Shown here: one piece after another, positions 1 to 11,057 of the stretch | Position numbering within the stretch: position 1 is the stretch's first letter | Layout of the letters: every line of letters starts with the position of its first letter | NCBI RefSeq assembly: GCF_958298935.1 | Contig: NC_084924.1 | Span: 14,233,819 to 14,297,818, forward strand | Length of the DNA stretch: 64,000 nt | Direction of reading: 5' to 3' | From: Phragmites australis | Taxonomy: Eukaryota > Streptophyta > Magnoliopsida > Poales > Poaceae | Made by a program: the position numbers and the translations under genes | Notes under the pieces: generated by a model | The model's input: only the letters and a program-made list of their open reading frames with translations | What the model was told of the DNA's origin: nothing | Databases searched by the model: none

Positions 1-157
1 TTTAGTACTGATATTGTTCATTGTAGACCATCTTCATTAGCTTTGTATGTCTATGGATCGTTAAAAACAGCAAGTTCTTTTAGCATATTGATATGTTTCT
101 TTTTCTGCAGATGAAACATGTACTCATTTATGTAACTTAATACCTATGTATTTACAG

Positions 158-1229
158 AGAAATGACATGGTTGAGTACTTCGGTGAGCAATTATCTGGTT
201 TTGCATTTACTGCCAACGGATGGGTGCAATCTTATGGATCACGTTGTGTGAAGCCACCCATTATCTATGGTGATGTCAGCCGGCCCAACCCCATGACTGT
301 CTTCTGGTCCAAGATGGCACAGAGCATGACCTCTCGCCCAATGAAGGGAATGCTAACTGGTCCGGTCACAATCCTCAACTGGTCATTTGTTAGGAACGAC
401 CAGCCCAGGTTTGTTACTGCTTCCTAGCTGCTTCAATATGTTTAGACAGTTCCAAACACCATTTTGCTGGTTATTTATATGTTACTTCTTGGGGTCCAGG
501 TTTGAGACATGCTACCAGATAGCTCTTGCAATTAAAAAGGAGGTTGAGGATCTTGAGGCTGCTGGTATTCAGGTTTGTATCTTCTACATTTGTTTTTGAA
601 TTCTTGTTTCATCAATATGCCCATGTGCGACAATATGTTTTTTGCTCTTTTGCAGGTGATCCAGATCGATGAGGCAGCTCTAAGGGAGGGTCTGCCACTG
701 CGCAAGTCAGAGCATGCATTCTACCTGGACTGGGCTGTCCACTCTTTCAGAATCACCAACTGTGGAGTCCAGGACACCACTCAGGTAGTCGTCTTGAAAT
801 GTTATGAGATACCTGGAAATCTTTCTTATAATCTCTCCTGATGGTCCTTTTTTTGGATAGATCCACACCCATATGTGCTACTCCAACTTCAACGATATCA
901 TTCACTCCATCATCGACATGGATGCTGATGTGATCACCATTGAGAACTCCCGGTCTGATGAGAAGCTCTTGTCTGTCTTCCGTGAGGGTGTGAAGTATGG
1001 CGCTGGCATTGGTCCTGGTGTCTATGACATCCACTCTCCCAGGATCCCCTCCACTGAGGAGATCGCTGACCGCATCAACAAGATGCTTGCCGTTCTTGAC
1101 ACTAACATCCTTTGGGTGAACCCTGACTGTGGTCTCAAGACCCGCAAATACACTGAGGTCAAGCCCGCCCTCACCAACATGGTTTCTGCCACCAAGCTCA
1201 TCCGCACCCAGCTTGCCAGCGCGAAATGA
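158..1229 (+). CDS. metE: Methionine synthase (cobalamin-independent), 3' exons only
   Basis: C-terminal 273 residues of 5-methyltetrahydropteroyltriglutamate-homocysteine methyltransferase, which makes methionine from homocysteine in the cytosol or plastid. The full family length is about 765 residues, so the 5' part lies left of the window. Exons read in one frame with GT-AG introns: 158-408, 500-572, 656-784 and 861-1229, with TGA at 1227-1229. Zinc and substrate motifs are intact: HTHMC at the start of the last exon (His and Cys ligands), the TIENSRS glutamate, and NPDCGLKTR with the distal Cys ligand. Ends with LASAK, as in plant enzymes. No frame breaks are seen. The 3' UTR probably runs several hundred bases beyond the stop. 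Confidence 0.97.
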
Positions 1230-3518
1230 GTCACTTTTTAAAGTACCACAGTTGTTGAAACAAAGCCAACAGGGCCATTTGTTTTGAATAATTTGGGTCT
1301 TATGCACCCCCTGTTCTATGGGTTAGGTTCGTCTCATTGGTATGATACACCGTTATATGCTGTATTCCAAGTTTGGTGGTTTTTTTCAGGCTGTTGTTTG
1401 GGGTATGTGTGCTTTGGTTATATACAGAAATGAAATATGCAACCTGCAAATCGCATCTAGAACCACATTGTTATCTTTCAGTTTTCCTTCTTTTTTTTGT
1501 AAGGAGAAATATGGTGTTTCAGATTAGAAGCTGCTTATAGTCCTCATCTGGAAACACGGCAATGTCTTGCTAAAATCTCGAAGTAGAAACAATATTTGCG
1601 CTATGATGTCTTTTAACAATTGTTATGCACAGGATATGCATTTACACATACAATTTCTGAACATGCTTCACGGCAACATTGCATAGAGCACAGTGGCACC
1701 AACACCCACCAATGCAAGGATAAGAACAAAGGGTCGACGGCCGTGTACACGCGGCGGCGCGGCGGCGGAGGTGCCGGCGCAGCAGCTACCTGCATGATGG
1801 GGGGACTCTGCTGATGATCCTTGAACGCTTTTCAGTAGGAAGAACGGTTATGACAGAGGAATTGGGGGCAAGTACAGGGAGCGCTACAGTAGATTGCAAT
1901 ATATTTGGTTCTTGACAGCAAGATTGGTGTTGCCTCCCAGACGGGTTATACTGTAATGGTTGTCGCTAGGCAACTCCTTTCTTTTGTTTCTGCTAGTCTC
2001 ACTAAGATGTTATGCTTTAGCTCCAAGGCATATCCCAACAGAATTAGTTACTCTAACTTACCTATATGGGTAACATAGTTACTAACATATAGGACCTATG
2101 TAACTATTGAGTAACATCATCGCTGATATATGAGACTCATATAATTGCTGGTTTCAATAGATCTCGTATGTAAACGACAACGTCACCCCATACAATTACG
2201 TCCCATGATCCCTCTGTATATCCCAAACGTTCCATGGGCTCACATGTCTTGCGATCCGTGGTTTGTTGATGTTTGCTTCTCCACACCTCTGCTAAGTGCT
2301 AACCCAGCCTAGGAAATTTGTTTTCACATGTAGGCAGCCACAGGCAGGCCTACCTCCCAATACCATGCATGCCCGCTGTTTAGGATTGCAAATTTTGTTG
2401 GCTACCTGATCGTCTTCTTCTACGAGCTATCTGTACGGATCTTTCGTATTGATGAACACTGTTCATGCTTGCAAAACTGATTCACGGCCGGCTGGACCAG
2501 TCCTCCTCGCAGTGACGGCGCCAGTCCATAATGCAGGCGAGGCCGAGGGGCTCATTACATGGAAGAAGACTAGCTACAAATAAATTCTATACAAAAGTGC
2601 TACATATGCATTCTCTTATAACACTGTTTATATAACTACCATCTGTCCTCAATATGAATCTTAAAGCGACATCAAAATTTACTTAACGCTAATCATATAT
2701 ATATCAAATAATAAATATACAAGATAATTTTTCATTTAATTAAGATATATTATTTTAAGATTTACATTAAGAATAAGTAATGACCATCTAGATGATGCTG
2801 CAGGATGAGAACATATAATTTATTTCTAGAATTCTAGAAGGTTGCTCAGTTGCCGCTCGACTCGGAACATCTCGTGCCTAGCCAAGATCCGGCACCAAGC
2901 AGCACAGATGCCAGAATTTGCTTTACATCGCAGTTGGGGAGCTGGTTAAAGAAGGTGTTACTAGCCTGGCAGCCTTTGAGGTGGCGATCGATGAAGTCTG
3001 TATGAGCATAAATACAGACTACAGCACAACATTTTGGACGGATTTGAAAATGGACTCACGGTTTGAGATTTTGAACTTATGCACAGTTGCACACCGATCA
3101 TTTTCTGACGTACAAGATTCACTATAACTTTGACTAACAACAATTTTTAAAATATTTTGTTTAGAAATATTAAAGTTATATTGCTTTTGTATTATCACAA
3201 ATTTATTGCTTTTTATAAATATATCCCAATAGAAATTCGTGGCCAATACATAAGATCGTGTCTTGTTGAAAATATCATGTATTTATAACTGGATAGAGTA
3301 GTTGCAAAAGAGATTCAGTAATAAAGTATTTGCTTATCATCTTATTTTGACAAATTGATCAACCAAGCAAATGCCCCGTCTTTAAGCTGGTTAAGCTGTG
3401 ACACCAGATGATTAACAAACAGGACGTATATAGGTACCCCTCCCATGTATATATGTATGTACACGCTGACACGCCACACCTCGAGTCCTCAGACACCCAG
3501 CGTGCAGCTTTAAGTTGC
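1230..3518. other. Intergenic, no gene recognised
   Basis: The first few hundred bases are probably the methionine synthase 3' UTR. A GC-rich patch (CGG-type triplets) lies at about 1735-1785. Positions 2030-2200 contain repeated GTAAC/GTTAC words in both orientations, suggesting a small degenerate inverted-repeat element with unclear borders. AT-rich sequence follows at 2580-2800 and 3100-3350. Short open frames here match nothing recognised. Confidence 0.5.
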
Positions 3519-4551
3519 TCACATCTCATCGCCGTAGCTCCCGGTTCCCAGCTCCCCGTGGCCATGATCGCCGGCGCCGGGGCCGCCGGTGACGTTCCGC
3601 AGGGCGTGCCACACGTAGACGGTGATCCCAGCGAGCACCACCACCGCGACCGCCACGTTCACCAGCAGCCCGCGGCTCGCCGAGATCGGCCTAGACCGGC
3701 GCGCCATCTGCATCCCTTCCATCACTGCCTCCTCCTCTTCCTTGGCCTTCTCCTTCCCCGTGCGCTTCTCCTCCTCCTCCAACGACGGCTTCTTGGCCTC
3801 TTGCACCGGCTCCTGCTCCTTCGGCTTCGGGACGGCGGCCGGTGGTGGCTCGGGCTTCGCGGTTGCAGCAGCACCGACGTTGTACTTCTTCTGGGGTACC
3901 ACCTCCGGCGTCGGTTTCGGCACAGAGGGCAGCCGCGCGGGACCCGGCGGCTTCATAGGCAGCGACGGCCTGCGCTCGGCGGGCTGATGGTGGGAAGGGG
4001 CAGGAGTCAACAGCGGCAGGGGTAGCGCAGGCCTTACCAGCTCAGGAACCGCCGGCGGTGGCTTCTGCGGTGTCGTGGCAGCTGGCCTCGTGGGCTCCGG
4101 CACTGGGGCGGCCTGCGGTGAGGGGGTCTTCTTGGGGAGCGTGATGGTGAGCGTTTCGTTCTGGAACTTGGCGCGGATGCCGTCGGCGTTGCAGTTGGCG
4201 GGGAGCTGGTCGTCCTTCTGGAAGCGGATCCACCTGGTGCCGGCCACCGGCCGCTCCCCGCGCGTCCGCAGGCGGCCTTTGTTGTCCACCAGCACCCGTA
4301 TCTCCTCCCTCTTGAACCCTGCAGTCACATCCATCCATTTTTCCATGCACAGCACACGACATGACATAAATCCATCAGTCAGCGCTAATGCATTTTGCAT
4401 GCATTTCTCAGGAAATTAATGAGTAAGCTCGATCATTAATTTCTTGCTTGCCTGGGAGTGAGATCTTGAGGACGTCGGCCTCGGCGGCGCGGCTCCACTC
4501 GACGGCTGGGTCGTACTCATCAAAGGTGCGGTTGGCGCCCAAGATGTCCAT
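3519..4551 (-). CDS. HSP20-like (alpha-crystallin domain) protein with C-terminal membrane anchor, RTM2-type
   Basis: Two exons: 4551-4452 and 4318-3519 (TGA at 3521-3519), 299 residues. The start MDILGANRTF is followed by an alpha-crystallin fold at about residues 15-97 (ADVLKISLPG, then FKREEIRVLVDNKGRLRTRGE and a TLTITLPKK beta strand). Next come a long Pro/Lys/Glu-rich linker and one hydrophobic helix at about 251-273, leaving a short Gly-rich tail. This layout matches plant RTM2-like HSP20 proteins, which are anchored in a membrane and are not classical soluble chaperones. The 133-bp intron starts with GC (AG|GCAAGC) and ends in CTGCAG. No GT donor nearby keeps the conserved LPG-F-K junction. 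The exact biological role is not deducible from sequence. Confidence 0.88.
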
Positions 4552-4656
4552 GGATGCGGCTTCTTGGTATCCCTGAGCTTAATGTGCAATGTGTTTTTGG
4601 ATTGCTTCTGCTAATGGTGGATTGGTGTTGGTGTCAATGGCCAATTGCGATGGACG

Positions 4657-4664
4657 TATATATA
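4657..4664 (-). promoter_or_regulatory. Putative TATA box of the HSP20-like gene
   Basis: TATATATA on the minus strand, about 105 bases upstream of the ATG at 4551. This is a plausible distance for a TATA element with a short 5' UTR. An ATTGG (CCAAT-box) word lies slightly nearer the gene, at about 4640. Confidence 0.45.
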
Positions 4665-6083
4665 CTACGCATTCATAGGCAGAGGCTCTGGAGCCAGGAC
4701 TCAGGAAGAATAGATTCTCGCATGAACTTGGCTTGGTGGACAAGTGACAGTCTGGATTTTCCAACCTCCATGCGGGGGCAAGGCGAAGCCATGAAGTATT
4801 CCTTGCTTGGTTTCTTGGGCTGGAAAATCCATGTGAAGTTTTGCAGGAGATGTAGTACTTTGTACCATGGCTCAAGAGAAGCATATTAATCAGGGTGGGA
4901 TAGGTATTAGAATTTGGGACATTGGTCCGGCAAATGGGATTGATGTAGCTGGAAAATGATAGAGAAAATATGATCATGGTGTGCCAAGCATTCGAGGTGG
5001 TGGTCATGGAATTCTTTGTTAAGAATGGATGATAATTTAGTACTAGGCTATATAGCCTACGATCAATGATTTATATTTATATAGTATTTCATAATTTTAT
5101 TTTATTTAGACTTTCAACAATGAGTTAAGATAATATAATAATGTACCAGGGCTGGGCCGGAACTTTTTTACATTATCTAAAAAATGAGTCGAGTAGAAAT
5201 ATAAAATGACCGATTGGGCATCTAGCTAGCGTTTGGCTACTTGTGTTGCTCTTTTACTCCCTTCATTAGTCGAAAGCGTGCAATCGAACCAATTGAACTA
5301 ACCCGGCATAGGCGTCCTGCTTGAATGGCATACAAACTAACCTGGGTTACTGGTTCTGGTTATGCTTTAATCTCATAGAAAGAAGAAAGTGTGATATCCG
5401 TGATCTCCGCTAAGGATTTTAATTTCATTTTATAATTTTTTCCGTTCACCGATGAAAAAACTGAAATTTTAGTCACTTTTCGGCCTCTAGTGGGTCCCAT
5501 ATCCCAGTAAAAAAAAATCCAAAATTAAATATTTCGTTCCCTCCAAAATTCCCCTCAAATTTTAATCCCTGATCTCCGCAAGCCTGTTCCGCTGGAATGC
5601 TGCTGCAGTACGTAGCTCACTGCACGCATGTTGAAACGGCAGAATCACTCTCTTATGCATCAGAAAAATTGTGTCAATGGCATTGACACAGTTTAGATGA
5701 GTAATTTAATAGAATGGGGGCATCACCATTCCATTTCTCATAAACATTTTGCTCATCTTTCACATGCCATTACGTCTTTATCGTACAGCATCACATCATA
5801 ATGCTTTAGCGCAACATGCTTTCAAATATGAAATTACAAAGAAAAAAAAAAGGAAAAGAGGTGTGCTTCAGCAACTTCTAAGGCACGTTTACATGTAACT
5901 ATTCTCAAGTTACAGCAGCTGATTCAGAACCGATACATTAAACAGAAAGAAATTGCTCATGGAACAGTATGCGAAGAGCTTATTTGCTTGTCACCATGAG
6001 CAGAAATCCCGACCAATGTAACTCGAAAAGGATCCTAGTAGAAGTAGATTGTCTTTCTGAGAAGACATTGCAAGCTTTAGCAT
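4665..6083. other. Intergenic; upstream of HSP20-like gene and 3' flank of the BSD2-like gene
   Basis: No coding sequence recognised. The right part (about 5700-6083) probably includes the 3' UTR of the minus-strand zinc-finger gene. The stretch at 5390-5580 is A/T-rich with several poly-A and poly-T words. No element ends could be defined. Confidence 0.4.
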
Positions 6084-8055
6084 TCATGTGTGCCCACGTC
6101 CCCCACATTTGGAGCACATAATGTTTCCAGTTCCTCCACATCCTACAGTAATTTGAATATCAGCACATATAAATCATGTATCATCTGTGTAGTAGGAACA
6201 CAACTGTTGCACAGAATGATTGTCAAGCTTGTTTACCTAGACATCTGACTTTTACAATGATTCCTTGGCTCTCTAGTATTGAGTCGACGTACAAGCCTGA
6301 ACCAGCACAAGTTGCACACAACACCGCGCCTTTAGCTTCACAGCTTGAGCAGGGAGGATTGCTCCCAACATTCTTCTTTTCCAAATTTAGACCGTCTGGT
6401 TTCCCAATATCCTCTTCTGGAACAGATTTGTCATAGCAAAATAATGATTCGAGGTTACTTCTACTTCTTTTCAGGTCATAAATTGCACTTGCTCTAATCT
6501 GTGAAGCAAGAAGAACTTATCAGCCTCTTGAAACAAATTTTAATTATCAATCGAATGTCCACTAAACAAAAACCAATCCGCATGATGCAATCAAACACAA
6601 CAAAAGGGCATACTGTCTCCAGAAGCATAATATAGCAAGTTAAGGTTGGAAAGGAAAGACAGATAATACGAACGACAAAACTGCATCGAACTATCAATAA
6701 GTGATTGCCCTCCCAGTACTCTCATATAGGCAATTAGGTTTATGAATGCTGAACACTGGATATTGATCAGTATTTTCTATCATTGATAAACTAGATTGGC
6801 CTGGCAACTCTTTGACTTGCAAAAAAGCACATAGTATAAGACTACATACATATTCAGGCTTACGCAGCAACAATTAATGAACGGTTACCACTTACCAGAG
6901 AGCGGTAATCACATGACAGACCTCCTCGTATGTAAAGGCACACTTGTGCATGACATCTATGGGAGAAACTTGGCTGAGGAAGGTGCAGATACCATCCACT
7001 GCAACATCCCAGTAACAGGAGGCCAACTAGATGGAAATGGGCCATGCACATTGCAAACATAGTACGGCTATATTCACATGGTAATTTTCCACACCCTTTC
7101 TGCTGCTGGTCAATCTACGAGGTCATGCTCCATCGTCACGATCTACAATTTCTTATTGCAACCACTAAGGAAACATTTCAATGGCATACAGCCTAGAGAC
7201 ATGTTACTCAATTTCTCAAAATGTTTTGGTAGTTTGTTCACTTGCACTAATCAATTCCTAAATTTAACTTTTCTAATATGCACCATATACGTTGTTGTAA
7301 ATCATATACTCAACCGAAAGCAACTTTGTTGATCAGTTCATTGTTTCCTTGGGAACTTCACCAATGTTATCATCACTCATCAGGCACCAAAAGTACTAAG
7401 AATTACTGGCGGTATCTCACAAACAAAACTGTTCATCCCTTACAAGTGTAAGATGACAGTTTTTCTAGGGCATTTTACAGTGTCCGCACAACTTGTTGCC
7501 AGCCAGTTTGACCATGGAGACTGCAATTCCACAGAATTTATTGGTTTAAGAATGTTCTTGGCCCGTTTGGAGAAGCAACAAGTGGAACAACAATGTTTTC
7601 AGAGGGCATCAAGTTTAGTAGCTTTCCCTGTTCATAAGGTATTGTCGAGGTGCTAAATCTTCTGTTCAAAACGTTACGTTCTGCCTTTTATTCACTACGA
7701 AAAAAAAAGCACTATCAGGGGGTAAAAGAGGACGAAAATGAAGCACCAAAATTCGTCCCCAAAGCAGAACGACGCGGAAACTCCCACCCTGGAGCTCCGC
7801 AAGCAGCAACCCCGAACTGGAGGATGAGGTTTGCCTACCCATCGATTTCCGCATCCCCGCAGACCCTGAAGACACTGACAATTCATCCCTGACGAAGGGG
7901 CGAAAAAAGAGGGGAGAAGGAGAGACCACCTTAACCGCGCGGGAGACGGACCGGGCCGAAGGGCAAGCCGCGCGCAGATGCCCCGCGGATCGGCGGCGTC
8001 GGAATGCCGCCCCCGCTGAGACGGGCGGCGGACGGAGTCCAACGGAAGCCTCCAT
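6084..8055 (-). CDS. DnaJ-type zinc-finger (BSD2-like) protein, probably plastid-targeted
   Basis: Three exons: 8055-7930, 6498-6237 and 6142-6084 (TGA at 6086-6084), 148 residues. All introns are GT-AG and the joins keep one frame. The first 42 residues (MEASVGLRPPPVSAG... then Arg/Ser-rich) look like a chloroplast transit peptide. The C-terminal half carries four CxxC-type pairs: CSSC, CATCAGSG, CLGCGGTG and CSKCGGRG. This is the cysteine-rich zinc-binding domain of DnaJ without a J domain, as in BSD2-like thiol chaperones. Intron 1 is long (7929-6499). An upstream in-frame ATG at 8169 would add 38 residues; the downstream ATG is preferred because it gives a normal-length transit peptide. 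Which BSD2-like paralogue this is remains open. Confidence 0.82.
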
Positions 8056-8208
8056 CCGCGCGAAGAGGAAATTTTTCTCGGCCGCCCCGGCGCAGTGGAG
8101 AAGAGAAAAGGAGCTCGAACTTCTTCTTGTGCTTCTCAGATTCCGAAGCCCCGCAAGCTTCGGGTTCATCGCCCGGGCGAAGGGCCCACTTGCAGATAGC
8201 CAGTTAGG

Positions 8209-10120
8209 GGCCGATTTTTTTTATTTATATGTTTTTATTTTCGAAATTAGCAAAAAAAATGCAGCCATTAAAAAAAAGCACAAATATACATCAGTCGCCA
8301 GTTGAACGGATGATAATACTTATCACTGTTCAACGAGTAACATGTTCAAATATCATTTTTCGATTAGGCAATTTGTTTTCTCGCCTAATTAGAGGGTCAA
8401 AAAGAGACCATGGTTACAGCCATGTTGGTTGCCATCACGATCAAAAACTTATCTCTGTCCAAAATATTTCTCGCTATAGAGTCCAGTATAACTTATCGCC
8501 GGTTGGATATACGATAAGTTAAAAATTCTCTCATCCAATAGGCGACAACAGTCACCTGCGTGACCCGTGCTGCTATTGAGACTCACCCCTAACTTATCGC
8601 CAGTTCAATGGGCGATATGTTGAAAAAATCTTGTATCCAATAGGCGATTTTTCCATGCCTACAAAAGGCCACGCGTCCGGCTGGAGGGAGCTCATTCTCT
8701 CAGCCAATAATTGGAGAGCTCCAAAAATTTGGAAAAAAGAGAGCAGATGAGATGAGAGGAGAGGAAGAGCGATGAAGCTTTGCCAGATTTTACTTTTGTT
8801 ACAATAAATAATCTAATTTTGTTTTTTTTCAAACCAGTTAGGTTAGCCATTAAATCTAATTTTGGATATAGGTTAGTCATCATATTTAGATTATACTGTT
8901 ACTAGAGCAAGGTTAGCATATCTAATTTAGGGTTAGTTGCTCTATTATTAGATCTAGATTTTTAGAGCGAGGTAGCATAACTATTAGACGTAGAATTTGA
9001 TAGTTAGGATTAGTTGGTTAAGTATTTAGGGTTACAATATTTGAAATATGTTTCATTATGTACTGTTACTGTATATCTACTACTTAGAGTTTTGTATTAT
9101 TTTCTACATTCAGTTGTTGTAGGTCCAAATAATAGTATATATTTTTAAGATTTTCTTTGGAGAAAGGAAAATTGTTTATGGCCGAGATGGGATAGATTTG
9201 TTGGGGCTTCAGTCAGAACACGGGTATAGCTAGACCGATGGAAATGACTTTTGGGGAATTGTGCAACTAGTTAATACGAGGTTTGAAACTAAATCCTGAG
9301 CAACAAGAGCTGGCAATTAGCGTTGTAGTGAGCCTTCGAAGTGAAGGTGTTTCTTGAGATATGTTCTCGATAACTAGAATCTCGGGTTGGAAGAGGTATC
9401 TGTAGCTATCAACTGAGCATGGTTGGCCACTTATGGTGCTTGCTCAATAGAGGTGTAGGCAGGGAGTTAGGGAGTTACATGGTGGACACGAGGTGCAAGA
9501 ACAGGATGTTAGGTAGTCCCTGGCTTAGTCGATGCAACCAACGGGTGAGGCTGATGAAGGGGCACTCATCCATGATATAGTTGAATTGATGGAGTAGGAG
9601 GATCTGATCCTATCTCTGTAGAGTGAAATAATCCTAATTTTGTAAACCTAGTCGTGAGTGAAGGTTACCATGTGTCGTGGTTGTATAGTGAGAACGAGGT
9701 GTGCCAGGGGGCTAAGTATCCTAGCATACAAGCTGTCAAGGATGTTGTGGTTCAATGAGTGATTTCTCTTCGGTGGTAGTTCAGGGTTGTCAAGTCCAGC
9801 AAGAAAGAGTATGATGTGAAGTGTGAATGCTGACTACATGTGGAGGGTGCATGCCTTTAAAGGGAAATAAGTTAATTACTGAGAGTTCTTGATAGTGATG
9901 GAGCACACTTGTCAGTTGAAGGAACTGGAGAAGTACCACATGAACCTGCCCTCCAATTTTGTTCCCAATGTCTTGCATATCCAGATTGTGGAGAATCTGA
10001 CCTTCGAGCCTATATCAATAATTAGGACAATTAAGGAGCAATATTTTTACACCATTAGTGATGCCAAGGCTTGGAGGGAAAAGTTAAAGGCAATTAAGAT
10101 GAGGTTCGAGTACCAGTGAA
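8209..10120 (+). mobile_element. Mutator-like element copy A, 5' part
   Basis: This segment matches, in opposite orientation, the block ending at 33668. Shared landmarks are an AT-rich start (ATTTTTATTTATAT), paired GGCGATA/TATCGCC words, a run of GTTAGGTTAGCCAT-like and TTTAGGGTTA-like words, and then a transposase N-terminus. Similarity to transposase stops near 10120, where unrelated C-rich sequence starts, so the 3' half is absent. No target duplication could be assigned because only one end is present. The element starts about 155 bases upstream of the BSD2-like start codon, in divergent orientation. Confidence 0.72.
9180..10119 (+). pseudogene. MURA-like transposase, N-terminal remnant (MULE copy A)
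   Basis: Degenerate frames give a MuDR-type N-terminal region (EGYHVSWLYSENEVCQGAKYP, VVKSSKKEYDVKCE). A 76-residue open piece at 9889-10119 has the typical spacing of the region before the MULE catalytic domain (TIKEQYFYTISDAKAWREK). Several stops and frame changes break it, and the DDE catalytic domain is missing. The same stretch is recognisable on the minus strand at 32220-32535. It cannot encode a working transposase. Confidence 0.7.
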
Positions 10121-11057
10121 GCATCAAGTCGGGCATGACTTTTGTATTCTGTCCATGGGTACCTATGGGTATACCTGATATGCAATATCAACCCAGCCTA
10201 CTCCATTGCTAACCCCAACCCAGCCCAATGATCCCAGCTTTCCTTCACTATACTACAGCCTACCCCCATCAAGCCCACCCACCGGGCCACAACCCCACCC
10301 TCACCTCACTGCCACCACCCGCCCACCCCCCTCCCATAGCCAAATGCCATCATCCGCCCCTCTCCCCTAGTCGGCGGCCGCCTGTTGATGCCCCTCCCTC
10401 AACCGGGAGTCACCGTATGCCCGTGCCGCTTCCTTAGTTAGTCGCTGCCCGTCGACGCCCCTCCCCCAACTGACTGCTACCAGCCTATGCCCCTCTCGCA
10501 GCCGACCGTTGTCACCAGCCTACATCCTGCCCCAACCTGGTAGTCCTCCGCCCATCCGCACCCCTCCCCCAGCCAGCCGTCACTGCTAGCCTGCGCCTCG
10601 TCGCCACCACCCACCCCCAGCTGGCGGCGGCGGCCACCACCAACCAATATCCCACCTCCAACCAGTCACCACCATCGCATAGCGCAAATCCATCCGTAGT
10701 CGTATACTCATGGGTGACTCGACGGGTTTCAAGTACCTGGTCGGCATGATCACGTGTACAAACATTTACCCATCACCCTTCACGGGAGCGGGTCAGGTAA
10801 GACGATTTGGGTGGCGGGTCCGATAGAAATCTACTTCTCCCATACCTAACCCGACCCATTGCCATTGCTATCCATGCCTGCAAGCGGTCGTGCTCTTTAG
10901 GGCTAGTGGATGTCCTGTGCGGTTAGTCCTGTCACAGGACATGGCACCACCACTATGCATCATCATGGCTACCTGCACGCCTAGGAGTGCCTCCCTAGGC
11001 ACCATACCATCACCGCCGGAGGATGGCTTCACACCACCCGGCTCCCTCATAGGCTCC
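10121..11057. other. C-rich anonymous repeat-like stretch
   Basis: Dominated by CCCAACC, CCACCC and CCAGCC words with GGGTACC-type words near the left border and GGGTCAGG/CCCGACCC near 10795-10860. No convincing coding frame. It is interrupted at 11057/22423 by the Copia insertion, so this stretch was once continuous with the sequence after 22427. Probably part of an older, unclassified element. Confidence 0.5.

Noticed and set aside
2020..2210. Possible small MITE with GTAAC/GTTAC words
   Set aside because: Words are inverted and repeated, but no clear terminal repeats or target duplication could be set.
3408..4025. 205-codon plus-strand open frame
   Set aside because: It is antisense to the HSP20-like gene, Arg/His/Leu-rich, with no family features; the opposite strand explains the sequence.
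6860..7060. 66-residue minus-strand frame in intron 1 of the BSD2-like gene as an extra exon
   Set aside because: No splice sites in the right phase were identified, and exon 1 joins exon 2 in frame without it.
7666..8169. Single-exon 167-residue minus-strand protein
   Set aside because: Only the part from 8055 to 7930 is coding; the frame then runs into intron 1. The zinc-finger exons further left define the gene.
8209..10120. Copy A as a Pack-MULE that captured a host gene
   Set aside because: Its interior is transposase-derived and shared with copy B, not host coding sequence.
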